64,000 nucleotides of DNA from Papaver somniferum (taxonomy: Eukaryota; Streptophyta; Magnoliopsida; Ranunculales; Papaveraceae). Positions 43,717-54,313 of the stretch are shown here, piece after piece. Below the pieces are notes generated by a model, which was not told the DNA's origin, did no database searches, and saw nothing but the letters and a program-made list of their open reading frames with translations. Position numbers and translations under genes: made by a program. The stretch lies in assembly GCF_003573695.1 (NCBI RefSeq), contig NC_039358.1, positions 196,939,192 through 197,003,191 on the forward strand, written 5' to 3'. How positions within the stretch are numbered: the stretch's first letter is position 1; each line of letters opens with the position of its first letter.

Positions 43717-46700
43717 CTAGAAATCGCAGCAATATTTCATCAGCAACCTCCCATGTTGCTTCCTCAGTAGCACGACCTCGCCATTTGATGAGCCATTTGG
43801 TTCCAACAACATTTCCCTTCTTATACATCTTACGACTAAGATTGATTCAGGTTCCCACTTTTCATAATCCACTGTAACAGGCAATTCAGTATGTACAATG
43901 TCAGAAACACCAAGCTTGAGTTTCAAGAGTGAAACATGAAATACAAGATGAATTTTACTGGAAGGAGGTAACTCCAATCGATAAGCCATTGTTCCAATCT
44001 TCTTTAAGACCTTAAATGGTCCATAAAATTTAGGTGAATGCTTTGAAAAATATGAAGTTGCTACAGTTGTCTGACGATATGGTTGGAGTCTGAGAAAAAC
44101 CAAATCCCCAACTGAAAAACTTCTTTCAGTTCTATGCGCATCAGCATAAACTTTCATTATGGACTGAGCATCTTGTAAATTAGACTTTATAATCATCAAA
44201 ACTTGGTCACGAGCTTGTAAGACGACATCCACAGCTTGAACAACAGTAGAGTCAGAAATATGTTGAAACTGTTGGAGGAAGCTTGCTATACACAGCTTGA
44301 TAAGGACTCATTTTGATTGCTGTATGAAAACTAGTATTATACCACCATTCAGCCCAAGGTATCCACTTCAGCCAATCACTAGGTTTAATCCCAGCAAAAC
44401 AAAGTAAGTTACACTCTAAAGTTCTATTGGTAACTTCAGTTAAGCCATCAGATTGAGGATGATACGCAGAACTTCTACAAAGTTGAGTGTGCTGAAGTGA
44501 AAAGAAAGCTTCCCAAAAATGACTCATAAAAATTGAATCCCTGTCACTTGTGATACTCTTAGGCATTCCATGTAAGAGAACTATTTCACGAACATAAACT
44601 TCAGCCATAGTATCAGTTGAATAAGGATGTATAAGAGCCACAAAATGGGCATACCTGGACAAACGATCTACAACAACTAGAGTAGATGTTCTTCGATTAG
44701 ATGGTGGAAGACCATCTATGAAATCCATAAATATATCTAACCAAATATCAGTAGGTATGGATAAAGGATGCAGTAATCCAGGAAGAGAAATTGATTCCGC
44801 TTTGTTGCGTTGCCAAATATCACAAGAAGCTATATAATCCTTAACTGTCTTCTCATGCCTGACCAATAAATTTTTTGTTGAAGGCATTTATAAGTGCGCA
44901 AATATCCAGCATGTCCACCAGTTGGAGTTGAATGAAATTCATCCAGAAGCTTAGAGCACTATGAAGATGTGGAAGCTACCACAATTCTGTTCTTATAGCG
45001 AAGAACTCCATCTATATAAGTGTAATGTGGTATACAATCTTGTTGCTCACGTAACTTTGCAATGATAAGACTCAAATTAGTGTCATTATGACATTCTTGG
45101 ACAATGTCAATAATTCCAAAAAATATAGGTGTAGTAATTGTCATTAATTGACAATCATTAACACGAGATAATGCATCAGCCGCCATATTTAAAGCTCCAG
45201 AGCGGTAAATGATTTCATAATCATAACCAAGTAGTTTGGACAGCCACTTTTGCTGTTCCATTGAAGAGATACGTTGTTCCAAGAAGTATTTAAGGCTCAT
45301 ATGATAAGTGTATATCTTAAAATGCCGACCAAGTAGATAAGGTCGCCATTTATTGACTGCATTGACTATAGCCAACGTTTCCTTGTCATAAACTGAAATA
45401 TTAAGATTCTTACCTGAAAGTGATTTGATGTAGTAAGCAATAGGCCTTTTTTCTTGTATTAACACTGCTCCAATACCATTACCAGATGCATCACATTCTA
45501 AACTGAATTCTTTTGTGAAATCTGGTAGTGCTAAAACTGGTGTACTAGTTAAAGCCTTTTTGAGTTTGTTAAAAACTGTAGTCGCTTCAGAAGTCCATAC
45601 AAAGGCATCCAACTTGAGTAATTGAGTAAGTGGAGCATTAATCTTACCATAATCCTTAACAAATTTACGATGATATCCAGCCAATCCTAAAAATCCTCTC
45701 AAAGCTTTCACTTTAGTCGGAATAAGCCAATTTGTTATGCAAAGTATCTTATCAGAGTCAACTGATACACTTTCGGAAGAAACCATATGACCCAAATAAC
45801 TTATTGTCTCCTTAGCAAATTCACACTTTTGTTGTTTCAGAAATATCTTGTGTGCACGCAAAGCTTCAAACACCAACTTCACATGTTGAAGATGTTCAGA
45901 TTCAGATTTGTTGTAGATAAGTATATCATCGAAAAATACCAATACGAACTTTCGAAGATAAGGGAGAAGAATTTCATTCATCAAACTTTGAAAAGTTACA
46001 GGAGCATTGGATAATCCAAATGGCATTACCAGAAATTTTTAATGGCTATCATGTGTGCGAAAAGCTGTCTGATGTATATCATCTGGATGCACACGAATCT
46101 GATGATAACCAGATCGCATATCAATTTTAGAAAATATTATCGCACCATGTAATTCATCAAGAAGTTCATCCACAATTGGAATTGGAAATCTATCTTTGAT
46201 AGTAGTCTTATTAAGTGCTCTATAATCCACACACATACGCCAAGAGCTATCCTTCTTGCGAACTAAGAGTACATGGATGAAAAAGGACTAGAACTAGTTC
46301 TAACTAATCCTGCATCTTTGAGTTATGAAACAATTTTTTCAATCTCCTTTTTTTGAAAGTAAGGATATTGATATGGTCGAACATTCACTGGTGCTGAGTT
46401 AGGCAGTAAAGGAATACGATGATCATACTCTCTTTTAGGTGGTAATTCAGTTGGTGAAGCAAACAAATCAGAAAAATGTAAGAGTAAATCTGAAACTTCA
46501 GTGGGTACCTGAGAGTTATCCTCTGAAGTAGTTGAGTGCGTGATCAATTGAAGTAAAAATCCATGTTGAGTGTTTTGAAAGACCTTCTGCATTGGAATAC
46601 TATCAAGTAGCAAAATTGAAGATGACTTGTTACCCACTAAGGTATGTTCTTGATCATTGGAAGTAAACTTCATGTGTAATTTCTTAAAATCCCAAGAGAT

Positions 46701-47299
46701 ATTACCCAAAGTTCTTAACCATTGCACTCCAAGCACTGCCTCACAACCACTTAATCCTAACAAGAAAAACTTAGTAGTGAACTGAAAATCTTGTAACTTC
46801 AGAGAAATATCAGAACAAAGTCCTTGAGTTTTAAGAATTCCTCCATTACCAACTAGAACATTCATATTATCATTAACTGACTTAGTTGTAATACCACATT
46901 TCTTAGCAATTGTAGGGTGTAAGAAATTATGAGTGAACCACTACTTCCAGGCGTACCAATGTTACCATTATTTCCATTCAAACCACCAAATCCAGGAGGT
47001 GTATTGAGAGGAAAACGGGCAAGGAGAAGTGATGCCATATTACGGGTAACGGTATCAGCAGTAGTGTTGATATTCTGTTGCATTATAGTAGCCATCTCTT
47101 GTTTATGATTATCCAAGATAGTCTGCAAACTTGTATTATATAGAGTTTGCGTTCTTTTCATCAGTGCATCTATAATAGCAGCTTTCGTTTGATCGTCATT
47201 GTCAGAAGTATCAATAACAGTTTGCATAAAGTCTGTAACTGTTGTGTTCAAGGTGTTAATCTTAGCTGTAAGCTGATTAACCTCGTCAGTAAGTGTCAT
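43717..47299 (-). pseudogene. Chromovirus gag-pol, inactivated
   Basis: Pieces in order on the minus strand: gag N-terminus (47299-46940: coiled MTLTDEVNQLTAKINTL and a PPGFGG end). Protease region (about 46930-46323: GSSGSF..N, then GLSGCEAVLGVQWL). RT (46236-46039 with [17 protein letters not shown], and 46026-44959 with MPFGLSNAPVTFQSLMNE and FFDDILIY). RNase H (SLECDASGNGIGAVL through AADALSR). Integrase (44887-44252: SITSDRDSIF, YHPQSDGLTE). C-terminal part (44232-43717), where the chromodomain (KWLIKWRGRATEEATWE) lies in a shifted frame. Gag passes almost directly into the protease, so its C-terminal half and zinc knuckle were lost. Stops separate the blocks. Dead copy. Confidence 0.88.
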
Positions 47300-47375
47300 G
47301 ATCGCAAGCGGAAGCTAGAAAAAAAAATTTAGGGTTTTTTTTTTTGAGAAGGATCTAACCTGCTCTGATACCAGA

Positions 47376-47697
47376 TGTTATGGTTCAGTACCTTAACATA
47401 TATCAAAAGAACTAAACTAACAGGTGAATGTAGAATTTTGAGTCGAGAACAGAGAGAATTAGGAGAGAATTGAGAAGATTTTTGAGAGATAGGGAGTTGC
47501 AGAGAAGACTTTAAAGAATAATTGTATTTTCTTGAGTTTCAAAACTAACAGACTCAAGTATTTATAGCTGACATTACTTGGCTTGCAAGCTTGCGGAGCA
47601 ATTCTAGTTGAACTTAATAACTATCTTAACAAAACAAACTAATTAAGGAAAGTCTAAATAAGGAAAACACTGTAAAAATGGTGTTGGTATCACAACA
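47376..47697 (-). repeat. 5' LTR of the chromovirus
   Basis: 322 bp, followed on the minus strand by the PBS at 47373-47359. Its right border TCACAACA meets ATAGG and the resumed F-box frame. Confidence 0.93.
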
Positions 47698-47973
47698 ATA
47701 GGCAAACGGTATTGTGTATTGCTGGTCGAGCAAGGTTGTGATGACGGTGACAAAAAAGAAAATTTTCTGAAGGTGTTGATACATTTACCATACAAGATCA
47801 TCTCATATGATGTCAAGACAATTAAAGGGGTCAAAGACATTTTCAGCTATGCAAAATACTCTCCATTTTGTGATAGATACTCTCCATTTTGTGATCGACT
47901 GGACCAGAACGAGAGGCTAAGTAACCGGAGGCTAGGTAATTATAATTATATCGAATCACTTGCTATCGTGTAA

Positions 47974-48609
47974 GTTCTTACCTTCAACATTAAGAATGTA
48001 CTTCACTAAATTTTTCTTTTTGAGTTTACACATATCTATGCTATGAAGTAATTAGCTTGTTTCTTGATAGGGATATATACGCAATGAACTTTACTATGAC
48101 TGTAACCCGGACGGTATATAAAATTAGTGTTACAGGCAGGATAGGCTAAGTTGATTTTCTTGATATATCGATTTGTGAATCTTCTTGTTTTTGCGTATGG
48201 TTATAGAAATAGTGATGAATATAAGAGAAGCAAAGTAAAACTGATATTCATTTTTGTTGTACATTGCTATCTTCTTATATCAAGGAATATTACACCCTTG
48301 CTTCCTCATTAAGTTACGAGCTCAGATGCAATTTCCCTTGGTAAAAGGAAAGTGAAGCTGAAGGAAGTATAGTTCCCGAAACGTTAACATAAAAACAGCG
48401 CCTAATCAGAGGTTGAAGCTAAAATTATAATTTGAGGCAATGCGCGCGCCAATAAAGCCAACCGTTTAGTTATCTTCTTTTTATATATATCATCTCCTCA
48501 CCTTTACCCCTATGTATCGACAGTTTGACACTACTATTAGGGTATCTAAGTTCTAAACTTTGCCTGGTTGTTGTCAGGATTTCGAGGTAGTACATGACTT
48601 CCAACATGT
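47974..48609. other. 3' flank of the F-box gene
   Basis: The F-box stop overlaps a good donor (GTGTAAGTT at 47969), and an acceptor (TTGATAG) at about 48070 could mark a 3' UTR intron. No further gene recognised. Confidence 0.35.
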
Positions 48610-49465
48610 TTTATTCTTTTGCAAGGCTGTTACATGGGTGGTTACCAATCCCCACATCCAACCACCCTTCAATTATATGGAGGTTGGTATTGACTCTTCA
48701 GGCATCCCCGAAACTTGATAACCCTTAATTATAGCTAGCAACCTTGTTTTTTTTGGGTCCATATTATTTCAAAGAATAGCATGTGATGCACCCAAGAGAA
48801 CCTACTTGTCTGAAAGGTCAATACCTCTTTGAAGAAGGCTTCCCATGGAAATTGACGCGTAAAGAATAACAGCAACATAATGGTTACAACCCATCTCTAT
48901 GAGACAGGAGGAGGATATAAAAGTGTGGTTCGTGAGATCATGACAACTTAGTAATGAAGTTAATGCTAATGCACGATTTCTATTATTTTCTGAAACGCCA
49001 GAAGATATCGGTATCTAATCGTGCGTGGACACTCCTGACCAATAAGGAATACATGATCAATTAAACTAAACAAAAAGGTTCAATAAGCTGTGAGCTGGTG
49101 AGTTGATAACTGTTGATTTAAGGAGAGGTACAGAACAAAAATCCATATCGGTTCTAGCAAATGAAGATTTCTCTCTTATTCATTCCCGTTATCATCATTC
49201 AAAAAACCAAAAAAACAACCCGTATTACCCGTGATAAGATGCACAGGTTCTTTGCAAAAGGCTTCTGTAAAAGTGGGGCGCCACTGCAGATTACAAACAC
49301 GCTTCAACCATCTATTAGCAAACGAAAGAATTGGGGCATTTGTGCAATATGTCAACAAAGTTCTCAAATAACTGAGATGGAGATGTATAAGAGACAATAC
49401 TTCCATCTTAACTGTATGGATTTGCATAGACGCTAGAATCAGCGGCTAGAGCAACCTGTCTGTCT
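48610..49465 (+). repeat. Segmental duplication, copy 1
   Basis: Matches 61027-61795 in the same orientation with many small differences; shared words include CCCCACATCCAACCAC, GAGGCTTCCCATGGAA-like text, GTGAGATCATGACAACTTA and TTATTCATTCCCGTTATCAT. Both copies have a TATA-like GATATAAAA/GTATATAAAA (here about 48914). The pair encloses 11.5 kb of transposon sequence, so the duplication predates or accompanies those insertions. Confidence 0.8.
49161..49436 (+). CDS. Hypothetical 91-residue protein with a CX2C-X17-HX2C motif
   Basis: Begins MKISLLFIPVIIIQ (hydrophobic, perhaps a membrane or signal segment), followed by a basic linker. The end, CAICQQSSQITEM followed by YKRQYFHLNCM, holds Cys-X2-Cys-X17-His-X2-Cys, the spacing of the first half of a LIM-type or other treble-clef zinc site. 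A TATA-like motif lies about 245 bp upstream. I do not recognise the family. The homologous stretch at 61511-61762 is frameshifted and has lost the last Cys (TGT to TGA), so conservation is not demonstrated and this may be a chance ORF in a repeat. Confidence 0.35.
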   Translation: MKISLLFIPVIIIQKTKKTTRITRDKMHRFFAKGFCKSGAPLQITNTLQPSISKRKNWGICAICQQSSQITEMEMYKRQYFHLNCMDLHRR

Positions 49466-49704
49466 TCTTAGCCGGAAGTATCTGGAATCTAGATCAGCTC
49501 ACTGCATCTATCTACCGGTGATACCTATCTCTGTTTGGTAAAACGGCTATGTGTAATGGTTTGCCGTTTGTGTAGATTTTTGTGGATTTATATCTAGTAA
49601 GGCAATACTGCAATAGCATTGTTGATGTTGGATATGTGACTTAAATGTAGTTTCTATCTTATTCACACATAATAAAAATATATCTAGCTGCAGTAATATT
49701 TTGA

Positions 49705-49746
<42 letters not shown>

Positions 49747-50210
49747 CTGTTGTTGTTGTCGTTGATAATGTGATCATTTATTTGTTTGGCCATGCTTTTA
49801 GAGAAGTGAATTTTTCAGTTGATAAAAGTCTCTAACAACGGGTCTAGTTTGAGCTGTGGAGTCTCTGAACTCTCTAGCTGGAGACATATAACACCATCCT
49901 ACGCTATTCATACAAGTCGATGAATGATTCTTCCTCTGAGCGGGACGGCTTAACCTGGCTCCACTATCTCAAACAAGCCAGAGTTTTATGTGTTTAATTT
50001 CAACTTCACACAGTCAATGAGCTAAATCCGATGTAAGAAAAAAAGATTTAAGTTGACTAGTCTCTTTGTTAATTAATGCTCTATTCGCTTCTGGAGGAAA
50101 ATGAAAAACCGGAAATGATAAGTTGACCGAGAAGATCTCCCGAGTTTTTCTACCGCGTCTAATAAAGATGGGACCCACATCAACCCACTTACCCATCCAA
50201 ATGCTAACAG
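49466..50210. repeat. Non-coding DNA with a 40-base poly-T run
   Basis: 49707-49746 is an uninterrupted run of T, long enough to be the tail of a minus-strand retroposed sequence or a slippage product. No gene is recognised on either side. Confidence 0.5.
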
Positions 50211-50454
50211 GGATTAGTTTTCGAGTGATTTCGGAGGAGTTGAGTGTATTTTAAATCTCAGGGATTTTGAGAGAGTTTGAGAGAGTGTAGGGAGTTTGAG
50301 AGAGTTTTGTGTTTTTGAGTTCAGGGAGTTTGGGGGAGTGTAGGGAGTTTGAGAGAGTTTATTAGAGGGAGTTTGGGGGAGTTTGAGAGAGCTCACTCCT
50401 AACTCATTCTCTTTTAAGAAACAATAAACCCTTATTTGCAAATAACATTGATCT

Positions 50455-51374
50455 TTAATCAAAAGAAAAAAATAAATGAAAATGATCATATCTCTGCATC
50501 AATATTATGTTATTTTGTGCAACGAGATTTTCCCACATATCATCCGCTATACTCTTTCTCCATGCATTAGCTTCTTGACGTTGTTGTTCTTGAGTTTGTT
50601 GTGTCAAAATTTCATCCTCATTTACAAGCGTTGATGGATGGCTATCTTCCTCTTCCTCGACCGGAAACTCATCTGAACGACATTCTTTTCGTAAGAAGTT
50701 GTGTAGGCCTGCACAAGCTGTCATTATCTCCGCTTGCACCTGATACGGAAATGGAGGTTGAGACTTAAAGATCAAGAAACGAGACTTCACAACACCGAAC
50801 AATCTTTCAACTACAATCCTCAAAGAAGCATGACGCATGTTAAATAATTCTTCAGCCTTTTTCGCATGATTACCCGTACCAGAAAATTCTTTCAAATGAT
50901 GACATTGGCCACGAAATGGTGTTAAACAATATCGTCGGTTTGCAAACCCACCATCTCCCAAGTAATATTTACCTGAATAAAACACAAAAAGAAAACTTCG
51001 TCAAGTAGAACCCGAATATAACTTAACCAAAAAACTCAAAACTTCACATTAGATAAAAGTAAAATTACCTTGCGGTATTTTCAGTCCATTTGTTTTTGTC
51101 ATTGCGTCGTTAAGTATTTTCGAATCATGAGCAGACCCTTCCCATCCACTGAGCACGTATATGAACTCCAAGTCGAAGTTGCAAACCGCTAACACATTTT
51201 GAGATGTAATTCCATGTCGATTCCGATAAACGACTGCATTTTTTTTCTCTACCATTGCTGGGATATGTGTACCGTCCATAGCTCCAATGCAATCCTTAAA
51301 GTAAGGATAAAATCGTGTACTCTCACGAATTTTAAATGGAGTTGCAAGCCAATTAATGCATGATGACATAACAA
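50455..51374 (-). pseudogene. PIF/Harbinger DDE transposase with intact catalytic triad, N-terminus lost
   Basis: Exon A (about 51374-51069) and exon B (50972-50455) join in frame across a GT-AG intron (LKIPQ / GKYYLGDGG). Motifs of the DDE_Tnp_4 domain are clear: DCIGAMDGTHIPA (first Asp), YRNRHGITSQNVLAVCNF, GWEGSAHDSKIL (second Asp), and RIVVERLFGVVKSRF (Glu). All three catalytic residues are present. The tail is acidic (EEEEDS) and Gln-rich. Upstream, the frame that should give the helix-turn-helix part meets a stop (LQLSS-stop) and then non-transposase sequence, so the N-terminal DNA-binding half is missing. The nuclease core alone is unlikely to move the element. Confidence 0.82.
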
Positions 51375-52640
51375 ATTATGAAGATAGCTGTAAAGGAATT
51401 CTATTTCACCGAAACACAGTTTCAGATTGTCCAATCTTTGCAGTACTAATACTTACCTGATCCTCTTGAAATTTTTACGGTACACTTACAACTCAATTTT
51501 CCACAACACACTCAAAAATCATAGCACTCCAACGGTTCATTAAAAATATACATTACTCAGAACCCGACTACTTTCAATACGTGCATACAAAATTCAGTTC
51601 CGGATTTCTCACACTTTGGTGTACCTAAAGTGATCAGAACTTCATGAAATTTCTACAGTAGCAAACCTTCATATATAAAAACATCATACTAAAATTTCAG
51701 CTTTGTACGATAAGTGTATAATGAGATAAATAGGAATCAGTCCCCTATTCGGCATTTAAACTCAGCAGACCATAGTCATATATTGTGCAAGCTTTGAAGT
51801 AGCAAACGTGACCTGATCCGCGTGAAAATTTTAATGTAGTTCTATAACAAGGTAAACTACGACATACTCAAATTTCATCACATTCCAACGGTTGAATTTA
51901 AAGATATCATTATAACAAAAGCACCGTATGAATTGGCTAAAACACGCCAATACGGAATGAAGTACGCCACTGTATTGAACTTTGGCATATAGAATAGAAG
52001 AGAAGTATGTGTCTAAATAAGATGACTTAACAACTGATAGTTATTATCAATGACACCCATCCAAAGTAGCAAGCCAGTTAATGCATGATGACATAACAAA
52101 TTATGAAGATAGCTGTAAAGGAATTCTGTTTCACCGAAACACAGTTTCAGATTGTCCAATATTTGCAGTACTAATACTTACCCGATCCTCTTTAAATTTT
52201 TATGGTACACTTACAACTCAATATTCCACAACACAATCAAAAATCATAGCATTCCAACGGTTCATTAAAAAGATACATTACTCAGAACCCGACTACTTTC
52301 AATACGTGCATACAGAATTCAGTTCCTGATTTCTCACACTTTGGTGTACCTAAAATGATCATAACTTCATGAAATTTCTACAGTAGGTAACCTTGATATA
52401 TACAAACATCATACTAGAATTTAAGCTTTATACAATAAGCGTAGAATGAGATAAATAGGAATCAGTCCCCTATTCGGGATTTAAACTCAGCAGACCATAG
52501 TCATATATTGTGCAAGCTTTGCAGTAGCAAACGTGACCTGATCCGCGTGAAAATATTACTGTACTTCTATAACAAGGTAAACTACGACATACTCAAATTT
52601 CATCATATTCCAACGGTTGAATTTAAAGATATCATTATAA
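51358..52640 (+). repeat. 722-bp tandem duplication with nested sub-repeats
   Basis: The sequence from ATGCATGATGACATAACAAA (51358) recurs from 52080, so the period is about 722 bp. Each unit contains two related sub-repeats of the type GATCC(T/G)C(T/G)TGAAA followed by TTCCAACGGTT(C/G), about 370 bp apart. The start of each unit is the fragment of transposase exon A that encodes the residues before LATPF. Non-coding. Confidence 0.8.
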
Positions 52641-53198
52641 TCAAATCATGCAATTTCATACCAAGATCTTTTGAACCACAAATTAGGGTTTTGACATAGA
52701 GAGAGTACCCACAAAAAAAAACTATACACACAATCAAAATAAACAATCATGGAGATCAAAGATATGAAAAAAAATCAAAATAGTACACAAATCAAACTAT
52801 TATAAACAATCATGGAGATCAAAGAAGAAAAAAAAAACATACATGGAAAAAAACGTTTCCTCTTCTTTCTCCTATGGTTTTCTACACACCAAACTCCTTA
52901 CCAAATCTCTACTCTTTTGAGAGATTTGTTGTGAGACCAAAATACACTAAAAACTCCTTCGAACTCCCCAAAGCAACCAACTCCCTAGTATTGTAGGGTT
53001 TTATGACTAACAGGGAGTTCAAGAGCTTTTTTTAAACTCCGCAGTGACTAACAGATGTTTTCTAGAGAGTTTAGGAGACTCCTATAAACTCCCCCACCAC
53101 TAACGGAGATTTGGAGAGACTCTCTCAAACTCCCTCAGGACTAACAGGAGAAAACCTAAATGCATTAAAATCTCTCGAACTCTCCCACGACTAACCCC

Positions 53199-53811
53199 AA
53201 GAGTTTGCATCTCTTCGTCCATTTATTCATCAGGAGATGTTGCGGGATAAAAGGTCAGTAAATGTAGCAGCGGGCCCTATATGTAAAAATTTGAGTGTAC
53301 CCGATAACCCCCGGTAAAGCCAGTTAGAACCCAATAGTTTATGAGAAAAATATCGTTTGGTCCTTTTTTAGATGGGTCCATGTTTGTTTAGTCCTTTGGG
53401 AAAACGCCTTTACTGTTTGGTCCATAATTATTTAAAAATATAAAACAGATAAAAGTACCCTTCAGTGTTAATTTTTACATATTTTCTTGTAGCAGTTCAT
53501 TCATCAAAATGAACTCCTGTTAATTTTTACTTATTTTTTTAGAAAACATATAAACCAGAGTTCATTCCAGAAATGAATTCCATATAAAAACCTAAAAAAA
53601 AATAGAGTAAAACAGAGTTCATTCCAGAAACAAAACTAGTCATAAAAACCCAAGGTGACCAAACTTGTGGTACAAAAACCCCACTCAAATGTTGGGATCC
53701 ATTAAAACTCCATCGTAAACAAAATTGATACAAAAACCCCAAATTTTTAAAAATTGATACAAAAACCCCAAATTTAAATGTTAGTTTCATCAAATTTTAT
53801 TTTGGTTTCAT
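53199..53811. other. AT-rich unassigned DNA
   Basis: Short internal repeats (AGAGTTCATTCCAGAAA, twice; GATACAAAAACCCCAAATTT, twice). No gene. Confidence 0.4.
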
Positions 53812-54269
53812 TGAAGGATCAGAATCTCGCAACAGTTATGTCTCAGCGAAGTTAACAATGGTATTGCACAAAAGCGTCGCAGAACAATTTCAGAAACGAC
53901 ATCAGCAAGGATCATGAGAAAAATGTGATAGTCTCGCGAAAATTAGAAAGCTTGCGAAGTCAACATTTGTAAGGTTGCGAGAATGTCGCAAACCATATCC
54001 GAAAATAAATGACAGATTAGTTGTCATCCACTATGTTTTTCCCTTATAAATAGTCATTCGAGTTGTAAAGGAAAGGGAGATCTTTTTGGAGTGAGAGATA
54101 AGTAAATAGGAGAGAGAAAGTTGAGAGCAGAGATCATTCTTGATTTCTTTATTTTCCTTGTAAGAATATTCAGAAATTAATCAATAAAATTAAGAGTGTA
54201 AACCTAAAAATAGGCTGATCAACGATAAAATCATACGAGGGGTGTATTGTAGGATTTCCTGCAACTACA
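53812..54269 (+). repeat. 5' LTR of a Tat-lineage gypsy element (plus orientation)
   Basis: The right border ACTACA is followed by TAA and a primer-binding site TGGCGCTAGAAACAGGGA (54273-54290), typical of Tat/Ogre-type elements. A TATA box (CTTATAAATAG, about 54043) and the spacing fit an LTR promoter. The left border (TGAAGGATC, 53812) is a best guess, as no 3' LTR is in the window. Confidence 0.65.
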
Positions 54270-54313
54270 TAATGGCGCTAGAAACAGGGAGATTGAGGAT
54301 CGAAAGTTGAAGA

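Larger units (their letters stand above)
43352..47697 (-). mobile_element. Complete chromovirus (Ty3/gypsy, Reina-like), 4.35 kb, minus orientation
   Basis: 322-bp LTRs at 43352-43673 and 47376-47697, both TGTTATGG...CACAACA, differ at about 15 positions counted by eye. The target duplication ATAGG is at 43347-43351 and 47698-47702. The PBS for initiator tRNA-Met (TGGTATCAGAGCAGG, minus strand) is at 47359-47373, next to the right LTR, so that LTR is the 5' one. The PPT (AGCAGGGTGGGA) is at 43674-43685. Short LTRs, this PBS and a C-terminal chromodomain fit the Reina clade. Pol is broken in several places. Confidence 0.93.
42406..47973 (+). pseudogene. F-box gene, frameshifted and split by a chromovirus
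   Basis: Exon 1 is 42406-42433 (MNKKTKVIS), intron 42434-42500 (GT-AG). Exon 2 opens with an F-box (ILLRLPLKSILVSKYVSKQW, then LISSPYF). After CNGL near 42745 one extra T shifts the frame. The associated domain continues in another frame: LYIYNPSTDHYKIIPSP, SLSLVFNPHKSLDYEIVCIW, FWNGCLNWF. At 43351 the frame (NLSKLSIG) is broken by the retroelement 43352-47697 and resumes at 47703 as KRYCVLLVEQG, ending IESLAIV at 47973. F-box proteins select substrates for SCF ubiquitin ligases; this type resembles the large plant families with a C-terminal kelch-like associated domain. YSPFCDR is duplicated in tandem near the end. Two independent lesions make it a pseudogene. Confidence 0.85.
50211..53198. 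mobile_element. Harbinger 4: PIF/Harbinger element with a minus-strand DDE transposase
   Basis: Left end GGGATTAGTTTTCGAG; complement of right end GGGGTTAGTCGTGGGAG. The subterminal parts on both sides carry repeated GGGAGTTTGAGAGAG-type words (50250-50400 and complements at 52990-53190). A target duplication could not be read with confidence. It contains the transposase at 50455-51369 and, upstream of it, a 722-bp tandem duplication. Confidence 0.7.
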
